From positions 682,001-746,000 of the forward strand of contig CAVZQP010000001.1 of the NCBI GenBank assembly GCA_963777485.1: a stretch of 64,000 bases of DNA, read 5' to 3'. The translations under genes and the position numbers were made by a program. Positions within the stretch are counted from its first letter, which is position 1; each line of letters starts with the position of its first letter. Below, one piece after another: positions 35,670-44,032 of the stretch. The DNA comes from Bog-473 sp963777485 (lineage in GTDB: Bacteria; Actinomycetota; Acidimicrobiia; Acidimicrobiales; RAAP-2). The notes under the pieces are model-generated. The model had not been told where the DNA came from and did no database searches. It saw nothing but the letters and a program-made list of their open reading frames with translations.

Positions 35670-36398
35670 TCAGAGCAAGCGCGTCGGAAGCGCGATCTCT
35701 TTGGTGACGTCGCCCTGGCGCGTGAGTGAGTACGCCAGCTTGCCTTCGACCTCGGTGAACGCCTCGGCCAACTCGGTGCCGTAGAAGACAAGGCCCGTTC
35801 CGTTGTCGGTGGCGTAGCCGTCGGGCAAAGCCCGCTCGGCGACAAGCCGGTGGATCAAGGGGCGGCGCTGTTCCTCGACGTCGTAGTGCGGGCTGTTCGA
35901 GTAGGGCAGGAACCCGAGTCCATTGGTGATGGGCTGGAGCGTCGGCCCGAAGGAATCGGTCGTCCCGCCGATGTGCCAGCAAATGGACCCGGCTGACACG
36001 CCCTGGAGGACCACGCCGGCCTCCCAGCATTCCCGCAGGATCACGTCGAGCCCGTGCAGGTGCCACAGCGCGAGCAGGTTGGCCGTGCTGCCCCCGCCGA
36101 CCCAGATCACGTCTTGGGCGAGCAGGTGGGCGCGCACGTCGGGGTAGTTCGGCATCGGGAACAATGTGAGGTGCGAGCTGAGGAACCCGATCTTGGCGAA
36201 GGCGTTGTGGATGGCCGCCAGCCGGGGCAGGTCGTCGCCCGTCGCGGTGGCGAGGATGCAGACCTTGGGATGCTCGCCCGCCTGCGCCAAGTCGGCGGCC
36301 ATCCGGTAGGAGGGCCCAGGGCGGAGATTGGTGGGGTCGGGTCCCTCGAGCTGGAAGCCGATTGAGGTGGCGACGATCGTCGGCTGGCGTGCGGCCAT
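35670..36398 (-). CDS. Peptidase S51 (peptidase E-like)
   Basis: A 242-residue serine peptidase of the class-I glutamine amidotransferase-like fold. G-G-G-S-T-A-N-L-L is at about 101-109 and the nucleophile elbow is G-V-S-A-G-S137-I-C-W; the following P-H-Y-D carries the likely histidine. Peptidase E cleaves Asp-Xaa dipeptides; related proteins such as cyanophycinase differ in length. It follows no clear operon partner but ends 39 bp before the minus-strand hydroxyacid dehydrogenase. Substrate preference is not visible. Confidence 0.86.
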   Translation of the reverse strand: MAARQPTIVATSIGFQLEGPDPTNLRPGPSYRMAADLAQAGEHPKVCILATATGDDLPRLAAIHNAFAKIGFLSSHLTLFPMPNYPDVRAHLLAQDVIWVGGGSTANLLALWHLHGLDVILRECWEAGVVLQGVSAGSICWHIGGTTDSFGPTLQPITNGLGFLPYSNSPHYDVEEQRRPLIHRLVAERALPDGYATDNGTGLVFYGTELAEAFTEVEGKLAYSLTRQGDVTKEIALPTRLL

Positions 36399-36437
36399 GT
36401 CCGGTTGCGAAGAGTCGTGGGCGTCGTGCCGGAGCGG

Positions 36438-37421
36438 TCAGCCCGGCAGGACTTCGGGGTTCACGATGTGCAGCGGACGGGCGCCGGCCATGAGGCGGCA
36501 CAGGTCCTCCGCGATGGTGCGGGTGTGGTTCGACTCCGTGTCGTACGTCGCTCCGCCGATGTGCGGGGTCAGCACCACCTGCGGGAAGGTCGTGAGGGGA
36601 TGGTCGGTGGCCAGGAACTCACCTTCGAAGTGGTCGAGTCCGGCCGCGCCGACCTTGCCCGACGCCAGCGCGGCGACCAGGGCATCGGTGTCGTGGATCT
36701 TCGCGCGCGCCGTGTTGAGGTAGACGACCCCGTCGCGCATCTTGGCGAAGGCGTCGGCGTCGATCATGCCCGACGTCTCCTCGGTGACCGGTGCATGGAT
36801 CGAGATCACGTCGGCGCCCGCCAAGAGGTCGTCGAGCGAGCTCGTGGCGTCCGGCGCGTAGGGGTCGTAGGCCAGGACATCCATCCCGAGGCCGCGCAGG
36901 CGCCAGCGCAGTGCGCGGCCGACGGCGCCGAGGCCCACCAGGCCCACGGTCTTGCCCGCCAGCTCCCAGGCGCGGTAGCGCTGGTAGGGGATCTTGCCGT
37001 CGCGGTAGATCTCACCCTCGCGGACGTCGCGGTCGGCGGGGACCACGCCGCGCGTGGCCGCGAAGAGCAGCGCCACCGCCAGCTCCGCCACGGCATCCGC
37101 GTTCCGGCCCGGCGCCCGCAGCACGGGCACCCCGGCGGCGGTCGCGGCGGCGACGTCCACGTTGGTGGGGTCGCCGCGGCAGCTGCACACAGCAGTGATC
37201 GGCTGCTCGTAGAGGTCGGCACCGCAGACGTCGCTCTCCACGATCACGATGGAGGCCCCCTCGGCCGCCACCCGCTCCGCCAGCTGCTGAGAGTTGTAGA
37301 TGCGCAGGGTGGGCTGGTCGAGCCACGAGTCGAGCACGAGGTCGGCCAATTGGTGCAGCAAGTCGAGCCCAGGCCCGCTCACCGCCGCGGTCACGAGGGC
37401 CTTCTGCCGTGAAGGTGTCAT
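36438..37421 (-). CDS. D-isomer-specific 2-hydroxyacid dehydrogenase
   Basis: A 327-residue NAD-dependent dehydrogenase. The Rossmann motif is G-L-V-G-L-G-A-V-G-R; the substrate-binding region has S-C-R-G-D-P-T-N-V-D and the catalytic histidine lies in T-P-H-I-G-G-A. The domain order matches glyoxylate, hydroxypyruvate or phosphoglycerate dehydrogenases. It diverges from the FGGY kinase gene, with the strong palindrome in the 79-bp gap. In carbohydrate-acid catabolism a dehydrogenase plus kinase pair is common, so they may work together. Substrate unknown. Confidence 0.9.
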   Translation of the reverse strand: MTPSRQKALVTAAVSGPGLDLLHQLADLVLDSWLDQPTLRIYNSQQLAERVAAEGASIVIVESDVCGADLYEQPITAVCSCRGDPTNVDVAAATAAGVPVLRAPGRNADAVAELAVALLFAATRGVVPADRDVREGEIYRDGKIPYQRYRAWELAGKTVGLVGLGAVGRALRWRLRGLGMDVLAYDPYAPDATSSLDDLLAGADVISIHAPVTEETSGMIDADAFAKMRDGVVYLNTARAKIHDTDALVAALASGKVGAAGLDHFEGEFLATDHPLTTFPQVVLTPHIGGATYDTESNHTRTIAEDLCRLMAGARPLHIVNPEVLPG

Positions 37422-37481
37422 GCGCGTCGTTCTCTCCTTTTTGTCCCCGGCCGGCGGGCGTCGTCCATAATGACGGAATCA

Positions 37482-37495
37482 TGACACGCGTGTCA
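37482..37495. promoter_or_regulatory. Palindromic operator candidate, copy 3 (hydroxyacid dehydrogenase/kinase)
   Basis: TGACACGCGTGTCA is a perfect 14-bp palindrome, the best copy in the window. It lies only 6 bp from the kinase GTG start in the divergent promoter. Confidence 0.65.
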
Positions 37496-37500
37496 GATTC

Positions 37501-38896
37501 GTGAGCCCGTCGGCAGGGGCGGTCACCGTGGGCGTCGACGTGGGAACCACCTCGGTGAAGGCCCTGGCCGTGGACGACGAGGGGACTGTCGTGGCGCGCA
37601 GCCGCGTCGCCCACAGCGTGGTGGCACCCGAGCCGGACATCCTGCGCCACGACGCGAAGCGGGCCTGGCGTTCGGGGCCGCGACGGGCGTTCGATCAGGT
37701 CACCGCGCAGCTGAGCGACGGGCCGCACCGCCTGGCGGGCGTCGCGGTGGCGTCCATGGTGCCCTCGCTCACGGCGGTGAACCGCCAGGGGGTCCCGCAG
37801 CTGCCAGGTCTGCTCTATGGCGACCGGGAGGGCCGCGTCACCAAGGAGACCGGTGACGCCGCGCTTCTCCCGGGCACAATGCCCGACGCAGAGGGCTTTC
37901 TCGCGTGGGCGGCCGAGGCGGCGCCCGAGGCCCGGGGCTACTGGCCGTGTCAGGCCGTCGCCACCTACGCATTGGCGGGCGTGCCTGCGATCGATACGGG
38001 GGTCACCGCGTCGCTCGGCGCCCTGCACACGCATGGCCGCTGGAACGCGGAACTCCTGAGCTCGCTCGGGGTGCGCGAAGAGCAGATGCCAGCGGTCTTC
38101 CCGATGGGTCAGCCCGCGGGCACCCTGCCCGAAAGCGACGCGGTCGTCACCGGCGGCACGATCGACGCGCTGTGCGACCAGATCGTCGCGGGGGCCGTAC
38201 CACCCCGGCGACGTGCTCGTGATCTTCGGCGCCACGCTGATCGTATGGGCCGTATGCGACGAGTGGCTCACCGTCCCGGGACTGATCAGCTACCCGCACA
38301 CGACGCGCGACCGCTTCCTGATCGGCGGGCCGTCCAACGCCGGGGCGTTGTTCGTGGACTGGGCCCGGCGGTTGCTGCGCGGCTGTCCGCAGCCGGGCCC
38401 GAGCCGCGAGCGCCTCGACCCGCGGCTCGGCCTGCCGGACCGGGTCCCCGTCTGGCTGCCCTACGTCCGGGGCGAACGCACCCCTTTCGAGGACCACTCG
38501 CTGCGGTCCAACCTCTACGGCCTCGACATCGGCTCGGGCCCCGAGGCCCTCGAGCGCGCCGCGTACGAGGCGAGCGGCTTCGTGGTGAGGAGGATGCTCG
38601 ACCGCTCCGGCGTCAGGGCCACCCGCATCGTCGCCAGCGGCGGTGGCTCCCGGGTCACGGCCTGGATGGCGGCGGTGGCGGATGCCACCGGCCTGCCGGT
38701 CGACGCGGTCGCCGTGCCGGAAGGTGCGGCGCTGGGCGCCGCGTACTTCGCGCGCATGGCGGCAGGGCTCGAGACGTCACTCGAAGACTCGGCCCGCTGG
38801 TCCGCAGTGGGGCGGAGGATCGAGCCGGACCCGGAGTGGGTGCGCGCCGCCGCCGTCCGCTACGAGAAGTTCAGCGAGCTCGGCACCGGCGCCTGA
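37501..38896 (+). pseudogene. FGGY-family carbohydrate kinase, frameshifted
   Basis: A kinase of about 465 codons in two frames. The N-terminal ~232 codons contain the phosphate-1 loop V-G-V-D-V-G-T-T-S-V-K and reach ~38200. The C-terminal part, with F-G-A-T-L-I-V-W, R-G-E-R-T-P-F-E and V-A-S-G-G-G-S-R, runs from ~38203 to 38896 in a different frame. The switch is in GCGGGGGCCGTACCAC, near a run of five Gs at 38190-38194, and dropping one base gives a smooth Y-H-P-G-D-V-L-V. FGGY kinases phosphorylate sugars or polyols. Real decay or a G-run sequencing error are both possible. GTG 37501 is the start. Confidence 0.85.
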
Positions 38897-38908
38897 CCGG
38901 AGCCGGCG

Positions 38909-40147
38909 TCAGCCGTTGGGTGTGAAGGCGACCTTGAGGGCGCCACTGCGGTCCTGGCGCGCCAGTGCCTTGAGCGCGGGCCACCACTCCTCGAGGGAGA
39001 AGCGGTGCGTCAGCATCGGCGTGATGTCCAAGCGGCCGTCGGCCACGAGCTGGAGGTAGTGCGCGATGGCGTGCTGGCGTGTCCCCTCGAAGTCCTCGAT
39101 GCCGAAAGCGTTCGACCCGGCGATGGTGATCTCCTTGAAGTAGATCGGGGTGGACTCCCAGCGCTCCGGCGTCGCGACGCCCGTGTACACGAGGCGGCCG
39201 CGTTCGGCCAGCACCCGCACCCCGACCTCGAGCGTCTCCGCCTTGGCGATGGAGTCGTAGACGACGTCGATGTGGCCTGGATGGGTGACCGGGAGCCCGT
39301 CGAGCGGCATGTGCAGCACGGCGCCCGACCATGCCGCCAACTGCTCGACGAGAGCCAGCCTGGGCTCGTGGGAGAAGACTGCTGACGCGCCGAACCGAAG
39401 CGCCATCTCGCGCTGGGCCTCGAAACGGGCGACGACGCCGACCTCCACGCCGGGGTACAGCGCCCTGAGGATGGCAACGCTGGTCAGCCCGAGCGCGCCT
39501 GCGCCGTACACGAGGACGCGGCCATCCGCCGGAGGGGGGTGCCGCACGATGGCGTGGAACGAAACCGAAAAGGGGTCGGCCAGCACGGCGGCCTCGTCCG
39601 AGACGCCATCGGGCACCGGGATGAGCATGGAGTCATGCGCGGCCAGCCGCTCAGCCCACGCGCCCGGGGCGGCGGTGATCACACCGACGTGCACGCCGGG
39701 GCCCAGGTCACCCTTCGTGAAGCTCCAGCACAGGCTCAGGTCCCCGGCCTGGCACGGTGGGCACATCGGGTCGATGCCCCGAGGGCCGCAGGTGAGCCAT
39801 GGGTTCAGCACTACCCGCTGGCCGACGTCCAGCCCGTTCGCTCGGGGGCCCAGTTCGACGACCTCGGCCACGACCTCGTGCCCGGGGACGTGAGGGAGTG
39901 AGGAGAACGCCGCCATCGGATTGTCGATGTCGCCGGTGTTGAAGTCACCCAACACGAGCTTGGCATCAGAGCCGCAGATCCCCGAGAGGATGGGCTTGGT
40001 CACCACCCAGTCGGGCCGCACCGGGCGGGCGTCGTCGATCTGGTGCAGGCCGAACGGAATGCCGACGAGCGCTTGTTCCAACTCGTCCTCGGGCGTCGGA
40101 CGCACCTCGCCCTCGTCGGGCGGGGCGCCGAAGAGGAGGGCCTTCAC
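38909..40147 (-). CDS. Zinc-dependent alcohol dehydrogenase family protein
   Basis: A 412-residue MDR enzyme. The catalytic zinc site has C58 in S-G-I-C-G-S-D and H90-E91 in P-G-H-E; the structural zinc site is C120, C129, C132 and C140. The Rossmann motif is V-Y-G-A-G-A-L-G. About 30 extra residues at the N-terminus (rich in acids and prolines) precede the GroES-like domain. The GTG start at 40147 overlaps the stop of the SDR gene (GTGA). It would oxidise an alcohol using NAD(P). Confidence 0.92.
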   Translation of the reverse strand: MKALLFGAPPDEGEVRPTPEDELEQALVGIPFGLHQIDDARPVRPDWVVTKPILSGICGSDAKLVLGDFNTGDIDNPMAAFSSLPHVPGHEVVAEVVELGPRANGLDVGQRVVLNPWLTCGPRGIDPMCPPCQAGDLSLCWSFTKGDLGPGVHVGVITAAPGAWAERLAAHDSMLIPVPDGVSDEAAVLADPFSVSFHAIVRHPPPADGRVLVYGAGALGLTSVAILRALYPGVEVGVVARFEAQREMALRFGASAVFSHEPRLALVEQLAAWSGAVLHMPLDGLPVTHPGHIDVVYDSIAKAETLEVGVRVLAERGRLVYTGVATPERWESTPIYFKEITIAGSNAFGIEDFEGTRQHAIAHYLQLVADGRLDITPMLTHRFSLEEWWPALKALARQDRSGALKVAFTPNG

Positions 40148-40926
40148 GAGTCGGGGTCGGTCAGGGCGCGCATGCCGAGCATGAAGGCGTCGATGTCCGA
40201 CGTCTTCATCTCGATCACCGCCTTCATGTCGGGCAAATAGTGCTCGAAGTGGTCACTGTCGATCGCGTCGACAAGAGCGCCGGCGATCGACTCGGGCGGT
40301 TCCTTGGGTCCGTCGTAGAGCGGAGTGTCGTTGTCCGGCTGGTCCCAGATCTCGGTGTCGATCGCACCGGGGAGGATCAGCTTGACCGAGACGCCGGTGC
40401 GGTCGAGGTCGATCGCCATGGATTCGCTCCAGCCGGCCAGGGCGAACTTCGAGCCGGAGTACGCCGCCTCTGTGGTGATGCCCAATCGCCCACCGAGGCT
40501 CGATACGTTCACGATGGTGCCTGCCTTGCGCTCGAGCATCCGCGGCAGCAGGGCCAGTGAGATCGCCACCGGCGACAGATAATTGATGCGCATGGTGCGC
40601 TCCACCTCGAACATGGTGAGCCGCGTCACGTGGCGTCGCATCGGGACGGCGGCGTTGTTGATCAGCACATCCAGGCCCGCATAGTGGTCCCAGATGGCCA
40701 ACGCGAGCTCGGCCGCGCTCGTCGGGTCCGAGAGGTCTGCTACCCAGCGTTCGGATGCGGGAGAAGTGGCACGGCAGTCGGCGAGCACCTCGCCGAGCCG
40801 GTCAGCCCGCCGCGCCACCAGCGCCACGGTGTCGCCGCGCCGCGCCAGCTCTCGTGCGACGGCGGCGCCGATACCCGACGACGCGCCGGTCACGAGGACC
40901 GTGCGGCCCTTCGTCCCCGTACTCAT
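40144..40926 (-). CDS. Short-chain dehydrogenase/reductase
   Basis: A 260-residue classical SDR. The cofactor motif is T-G-A-S-S-G-I-G (residues 13-20), N-N-A is at about 90-92, and the catalytic set is Ser142/143, Tyr156 and Lys160. GGAGG lies just before ATG 40926. It is the first gene of a two-gene unit with the zinc alcohol dehydrogenase, whose start it overlaps. The C-terminal ~45 residues, with D-S-D-H-F-E-H-Y-L-P-D, resemble SDRs acting on lipid-like alcohols. Substrate not known. Confidence 0.92.
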   Translation of the reverse strand: MSTGTKGRTVLVTGASSGIGAAVARELARRGDTVALVARRADRLGEVLADCRATSPASERWVADLSDPTSAAELALAIWDHYAGLDVLINNAAVPMRRHVTRLTMFEVERTMRINYLSPVAISLALLPRMLERKAGTIVNVSSLGGRLGITTEAAYSGSKFALAGWSESMAIDLDRTGVSVKLILPGAIDTEIWDQPDNDTPLYDGPKEPPESIAGALVDAIDSDHFEHYLPDMKAVIEMKTSDIDAFMLGMRALTDPDS

Positions 40927-40986
40927 CTTCGATCCTCCCCCCGCCGCATCGCGCGTTCGGTACCGGAAGCAACTCCGGCGTTTCGG

Positions 40987-41061
40987 GGTGAGCGAGGGGA
41001 CTCGAACCCCCGACCTCCAGGACCACAACCTGGCGCTCTAACCAACTGAGCTACGCCCACC
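40987..41061 (-). tRNA. tRNA-His (GTG anticodon)
   Basis: The minus strand folds into a cloverleaf: acceptor GTGGGCG pairs with CGCTCAC, the D-arm is GCTCAGTTGGTTAGAGC, and the anticodon loop TTGTGGT holds GTG. The T-arm is GGGGGTTCGAGTCCCC. A G precedes the acceptor at 41061 and a C follows at 40987, matching the extra G-1/C73 pair of tRNA-His. Confidence 0.95.
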
Positions 41062-41207
41062 GAGGGCCATAAGTGTGGCACACGGCCCGATAGCGGAACG
41101 CACGCCGTCGGCCTCCTTCGATGGTCGCGACCGCGTCATCTGCGCAAATGCGCATGAGGGCGCAAGGAGCTATGTCAGGCTGTTCCGTGCGGGCGACGCG
41201 CCTGCCG

Positions 41208-41281
41208 GCCCCCGTAGCTCAGTGGATAAGAGCAGCGGACTTCTAATCCGATGGTCGCAGGTTCGAGTCCTGCCGGGGGCG
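41208..41281 (+). tRNA. tRNA-Arg (TCT anticodon)
   Basis: A 74-nt cloverleaf: acceptor GCCCCCG with CGGGGGC, D-arm GCTCAGTGGATAAGAGC, anticodon arm CGGACTTCTAATCCG with anticodon TCT (reads AGA), and T-loop GTTCGAGTCC. CCA is not encoded. Divergent from tRNA-His. Confidence 0.95.
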
Positions 41282-41359
41282 CCTTTGTCATGCATCGTCC
41301 GGGGCTTTTCGGGCGAGGGCGCCGGCAGGCGTCAACGTCACGCGGAGAAAGCGGAGAAA

Positions 41360-42196
41360 TCAGACGTCGCACGCAACCGCGGGGCCGGGCCGTGGGAGCG
41401 CGTTGACCGCAGCGAGATTGCGACGGGTGCACGCCGCGAGCCAGTGAAGCGATTGGGGGGTCAAGCTGTCACAGATCCAGTCCCAGTGCAGTGCCACTGC
41501 GTCTCCGGGCGCGAGCCGCGGAACGGGACCGACTCCGTCGAGCCGATGGCGGACCCACTCCCGCCGTTCGTCTCCGAGGGTGAGCAGATGACCGTCGAAG
41601 CCGAGTGCGCGACTCCGGACCCACGCGAAGTCACCTGTCACAGCCTCGACCTGTCCCCAGCGGATGCGGCAACGGTCGAGCACCTCCAGCGGTGCGCCGT
41701 CCATGCCGGCGCGTAACAAGCCCAACCACGGGTAGACGGCGAAGACGTGAAAGTTGTGTTGCGCGACGCTGGCCGATGCCGCGGCGAGCATGGCGCCGAA
41801 CTGCGTCCCCGCCCGCGCCTCGAACCGCTCCCGCAAGGACACGAACAGCGCCGATGCCGGAACCTGCCAGAGCAGCTCGTTGCCGGTCCAGTAGGCCTCG
41901 ACGACGCGGCGCTCGAGTGGATCGTCGATCCCGTTGCACCGAGCGATAAGGGCGAGGTAGGGCCAGGCACCGTCGAAGTGGGTTGCGAGATGGGCAAGTT
42001 CGCCGCTCTGGTCCACCGCGGCTGCTCCCTCGAGAAGGGCAGATGCGTCACCGGGTCCGCAGTACCCCAGCTCGTTGGGTGGATAGGCATAGCGCGCGAA
42101 CAACACCGGTCCCGCGGTGACCTCTGGGGGTCGGTCCTCTCGCCTCGCCGGTTCGGCCGTGCGTAACGGCCGTGCCGGCGAAGCGTCATTCGTCAC
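41360..42196 (-). CDS. Conserved protein at the end of the hydrogenase operon (DUF6390-like)
   Basis: A 278-residue, mostly alpha-helical soluble protein with the motif N-E-L-G-Y-C-G-P-G-D near residue 45, W-T-G-N-E-L-L-W and H-N-F-H-V-F-A-V-Y-P-W. I recall this as the actinobacterial family DUF6390, which travels with hydrogenase genes, but cannot confirm that here. GTG 42196 lies 8 bp inside the end of the transporter gene. The highly conserved-looking Cys and His residues could bind metal. A maturation or cofactor-delivery role is speculative. Confidence 0.72.
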   Translation of the reverse strand: MTNDASPARPLRTAEPARREDRPPEVTAGPVLFARYAYPPNELGYCGPGDASALLEGAAAVDQSGELAHLATHFDGAWPYLALIARCNGIDDPLERRVVEAYWTGNELLWQVPASALFVSLRERFEARAGTQFGAMLAAASASVAQHNFHVFAVYPWLGLLRAGMDGAPLEVLDRCRIRWGQVEAVTGDFAWVRSRALGFDGHLLTLGDERREWVRHRLDGVGPVPRLAPGDAVALHWDWICDSLTPQSLHWLAACTRRNLAAVNALPRPGPAVACDV

Positions 42197-43250
42197 GGCG
42201 TACCGCCGTGGACGTCGACTGGTGAGTGAGATCGAGCTGGCGGCGGTTGGCCCAGACGAACACGCCAACCCCGGCCAGGACGAGGAAGAGGCCCAAGGTC
42301 TGCGGGCTCGGCCGCACGGTGCCGGCCGCGAATTGGAGGAGCCAGGTCACGACGGCGCTGCCCACGAGCACCGACGTGACGTCGAGCGCGCGCGCACGCG
42401 CCAATGCCGTCATCCAGGTTCCGACGTAGGCGGCCAGGAGCATCCCGGTCAGGACGATCCATCCCACCTGCCCCGCGTCGAACGAGAGCAGCTCGTGGAG
42501 CGTCCCGGTCACGGCCATGTACACCGCGAGCGTGAGGCTGCCCACGCTCATGCGGACCACCGCCATAGTGCCGGGTGCAATGGTGTGCAGCAGCCGCTTC
42601 GCCACCACGACCTCCACGGCCCAGAGCAAGGAGGACGCCAGCACGAGGAGCTGCCCATGGTCCAGCTGGAGCCGGCCCATGCCACCGCTCGTCACGATCT
42701 CCCCGGTCACCAGGAACACCACGGCACCCACGTTCCACCATCGGAGCCGCTCATGGAGGACGGGAACCGCCAGGAACGCCACCCAGATCACGAGCGTGTC
42801 CCGCAGGAAGGCGGCCGAGGGCGCAGTCGTCGCGGCCAGACCGTCGAAGAACAACACGAAGGCCAGCCCTCCACCCACGATCCCCACGTAGGCCAACGAG
42901 AGCCACTCGACGATGCTCCAACGAGGGCCGGGAGACGGGCCCCCAAGCCCATGCGGGGCCAAATTCCGGTCCGAGGTGTCAGCTGACGGAGGGCGCGACG
43001 GCGAATGGTTCACCGCGACGAAGCGCCCGAGGGCAGACTCCGGTTGGTGCCGTGACCATCCGACGATCAGCACGCCGGACAGGATCACGGTCGCCACGAG
43101 GTTCTTCGCCGTGGTGTACACCGATGGATTCGTCACAGCGTGCACGCCATAGCCGTTGACGAACACCGCGACGCCGCTGACGGCTGCGGTGAAGGCGGCA
43201 ACGACGATTCCGGGAAGGGCGGTCCGATGGACCCGCGCCGTGCCGGTCAT
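42186..43250 (-). CDS. EamA/DMT-type transporter in the hydrogenase operon
   Basis: A 354-residue membrane protein with about ten hydrophobic segments in two EamA-like halves and an unusual ~50-residue hydrophilic insertion (about 70-115) between segments two and three. The start overlaps the HypC stop by four bases (ATGA), placing it firmly in the operon. DMT proteins carry amino acids, sugars or metabolites. Its presence among hydrogenase genes is odd; a metal or metabolite for maturation, or simply hitch-hiking, are both possible. Confidence 0.82.
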   Translation of the reverse strand: MTGTARVHRTALPGIVVAAFTAAVSGVAVFVNGYGVHAVTNPSVYTTAKNLVATVILSGVLIVGWSRHQPESALGRFVAVNHSPSRPPSADTSDRNLAPHGLGGPSPGPRWSIVEWLSLAYVGIVGGGLAFVLFFDGLAATTAPSAAFLRDTLVIWVAFLAVPVLHERLRWWNVGAVVFLVTGEIVTSGGMGRLQLDHGQLLVLASSLLWAVEVVVAKRLLHTIAPGTMAVVRMSVGSLTLAVYMAVTGTLHELLSFDAGQVGWIVLTGMLLAAYVGTWMTALARARALDVTSVLVGSAVVTWLLQFAAGTVRPSPQTLGLFLVLAGVGVFVWANRRQLDLTHQSTSTAVRRDE

Positions 43251-43507
43251 GCCTCACGCTCAGGGCGGCTGGCGCCGGCCGCGCTCGTTCGTGCGTGTGC
43301 CAACTCGAGGGCGATCGTCTCCGACTCGAGGGCATCCGCCCGGTCGATGGCGTACCCGCTGTGCACCACCAGCCAGTCGCCGGGTTCGGGTACCGGTCCC
43401 TCGAGGGCGAGAAGCGAGACCGTGTGCACGTTCCCGTCCATGTCCTCGGACTCCACCGTGCCGGCGTCGTACGACCGGCGTACCTTGTGCAGCCTGCTCA
43501 TACACAT
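43247..43507 (-). CDS. hypC: HypC/HypG-family hydrogenase maturation chaperone
   Basis: An 86-residue HypC-like protein. The start at 43507 gives M-C-M-S-R-L-H-K-V, keeping the essential Cys2; the usual sequence is M-C-L-G-I-P-x-K-V. A start at 43501 would lose it. P-G-D-W-L-V-V-H-S-G-Y-A-I matches the family's Y-V-L-V-H-x-G-Y-A-I core. HypC carries the Fe(CN)2CO unit with HypD to the large subunit. It overlaps the protease gene by ten bases. No hypA, B, D, E or F lies in the window. Confidence 0.9.
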   Translation of the reverse strand: MCMSRLHKVRRSYDAGTVESEDMDGNVHTVSLLALEGPVPEPGDWLVVHSGYAIDRADALESETIALELAHARTSAAGASRPEREA

Positions 43508-44031
43508 CTCGCGTGCTCCCCAATGAGGCCGATCACCATGTCGACTGCGAGGGGCACGGCGGACTCGACGGCTGCCGTCATGTTCTGACCCCGCCCGAAG
43601 TCTTGCCCCTCGACGCCGACCACGACCACTCGTTCCGGTGCACTGTTCGTTGCCTCGGCCAGACGGAGCACGCCCAGCATGCCGATTCCGTGGGTGCTCA
43701 CCGCGGGCTCGCCTCTGGGCTCTCCGCCCGGCGGGGGGACCTCCCCGTCCCCGTTGGCGCGCAGCTCGATCGTGTGCACCGTCCCCGGTTCCGCCCCCGT
43801 CTGTACCGCATCGACCACCACGGCCAGCGAGGCCCCGTCCCACCGGCCGAGGAGGTCGAGGGGATCCTCGATGGGGCCGACGTCGATGGCCGCCGCGGCG
43901 ATCTCGGCGACTCGGTGGGCGACCACGAGGCCGACCCCGTCGTCGCATCGGTACTCGCTGCCGAGGCCTGCGACGACGACCATTCGTCGCGGTGGTGTGG
44001 CCGGCGTGACTGCCTGCGCGGTGCGATCCAC
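43498..44031 (-). CDS. Hydrogenase maturation endopeptidase (HyaD/HycI type)
   Basis: About 177 residues. V-V-V-A-G-L-G-S-E-Y-R-C-D-D-G-V-G is the first strand and Ni-sensing acidic pair; V-V-D-A-V-Q-T-G and S-T-H-G-I-G supply the other metal ligands. It trims the large subunit after nickel insertion. GTG 44031 follows the large-subunit stop by one base; ATG 43983 would give 161 residues, closer to the family start. It is in the same operon as its presumed substrate. Confidence 0.9.
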   Translation of the reverse strand: MDRTAQAVTPATPPRRMVVVAGLGSEYRCDDGVGLVVAHRVAEIAAAAIDVGPIEDPLDLLGRWDGASLAVVVDAVQTGAEPGTVHTIELRANGDGEVPPPGGEPRGEPAVSTHGIGMLGVLRLAEATNSAPERVVVVGVEGQDFGRGQNMTAAVESAVPLAVDMVIGLIGEHARCV

Positions 44032-44032
44032 G

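Noticed and set aside
41062..41207. Integration site for a mobile element between the two tRNAs
   Set aside because: No integrase, no repeated tRNA 3' end, and the flanking genes look native.
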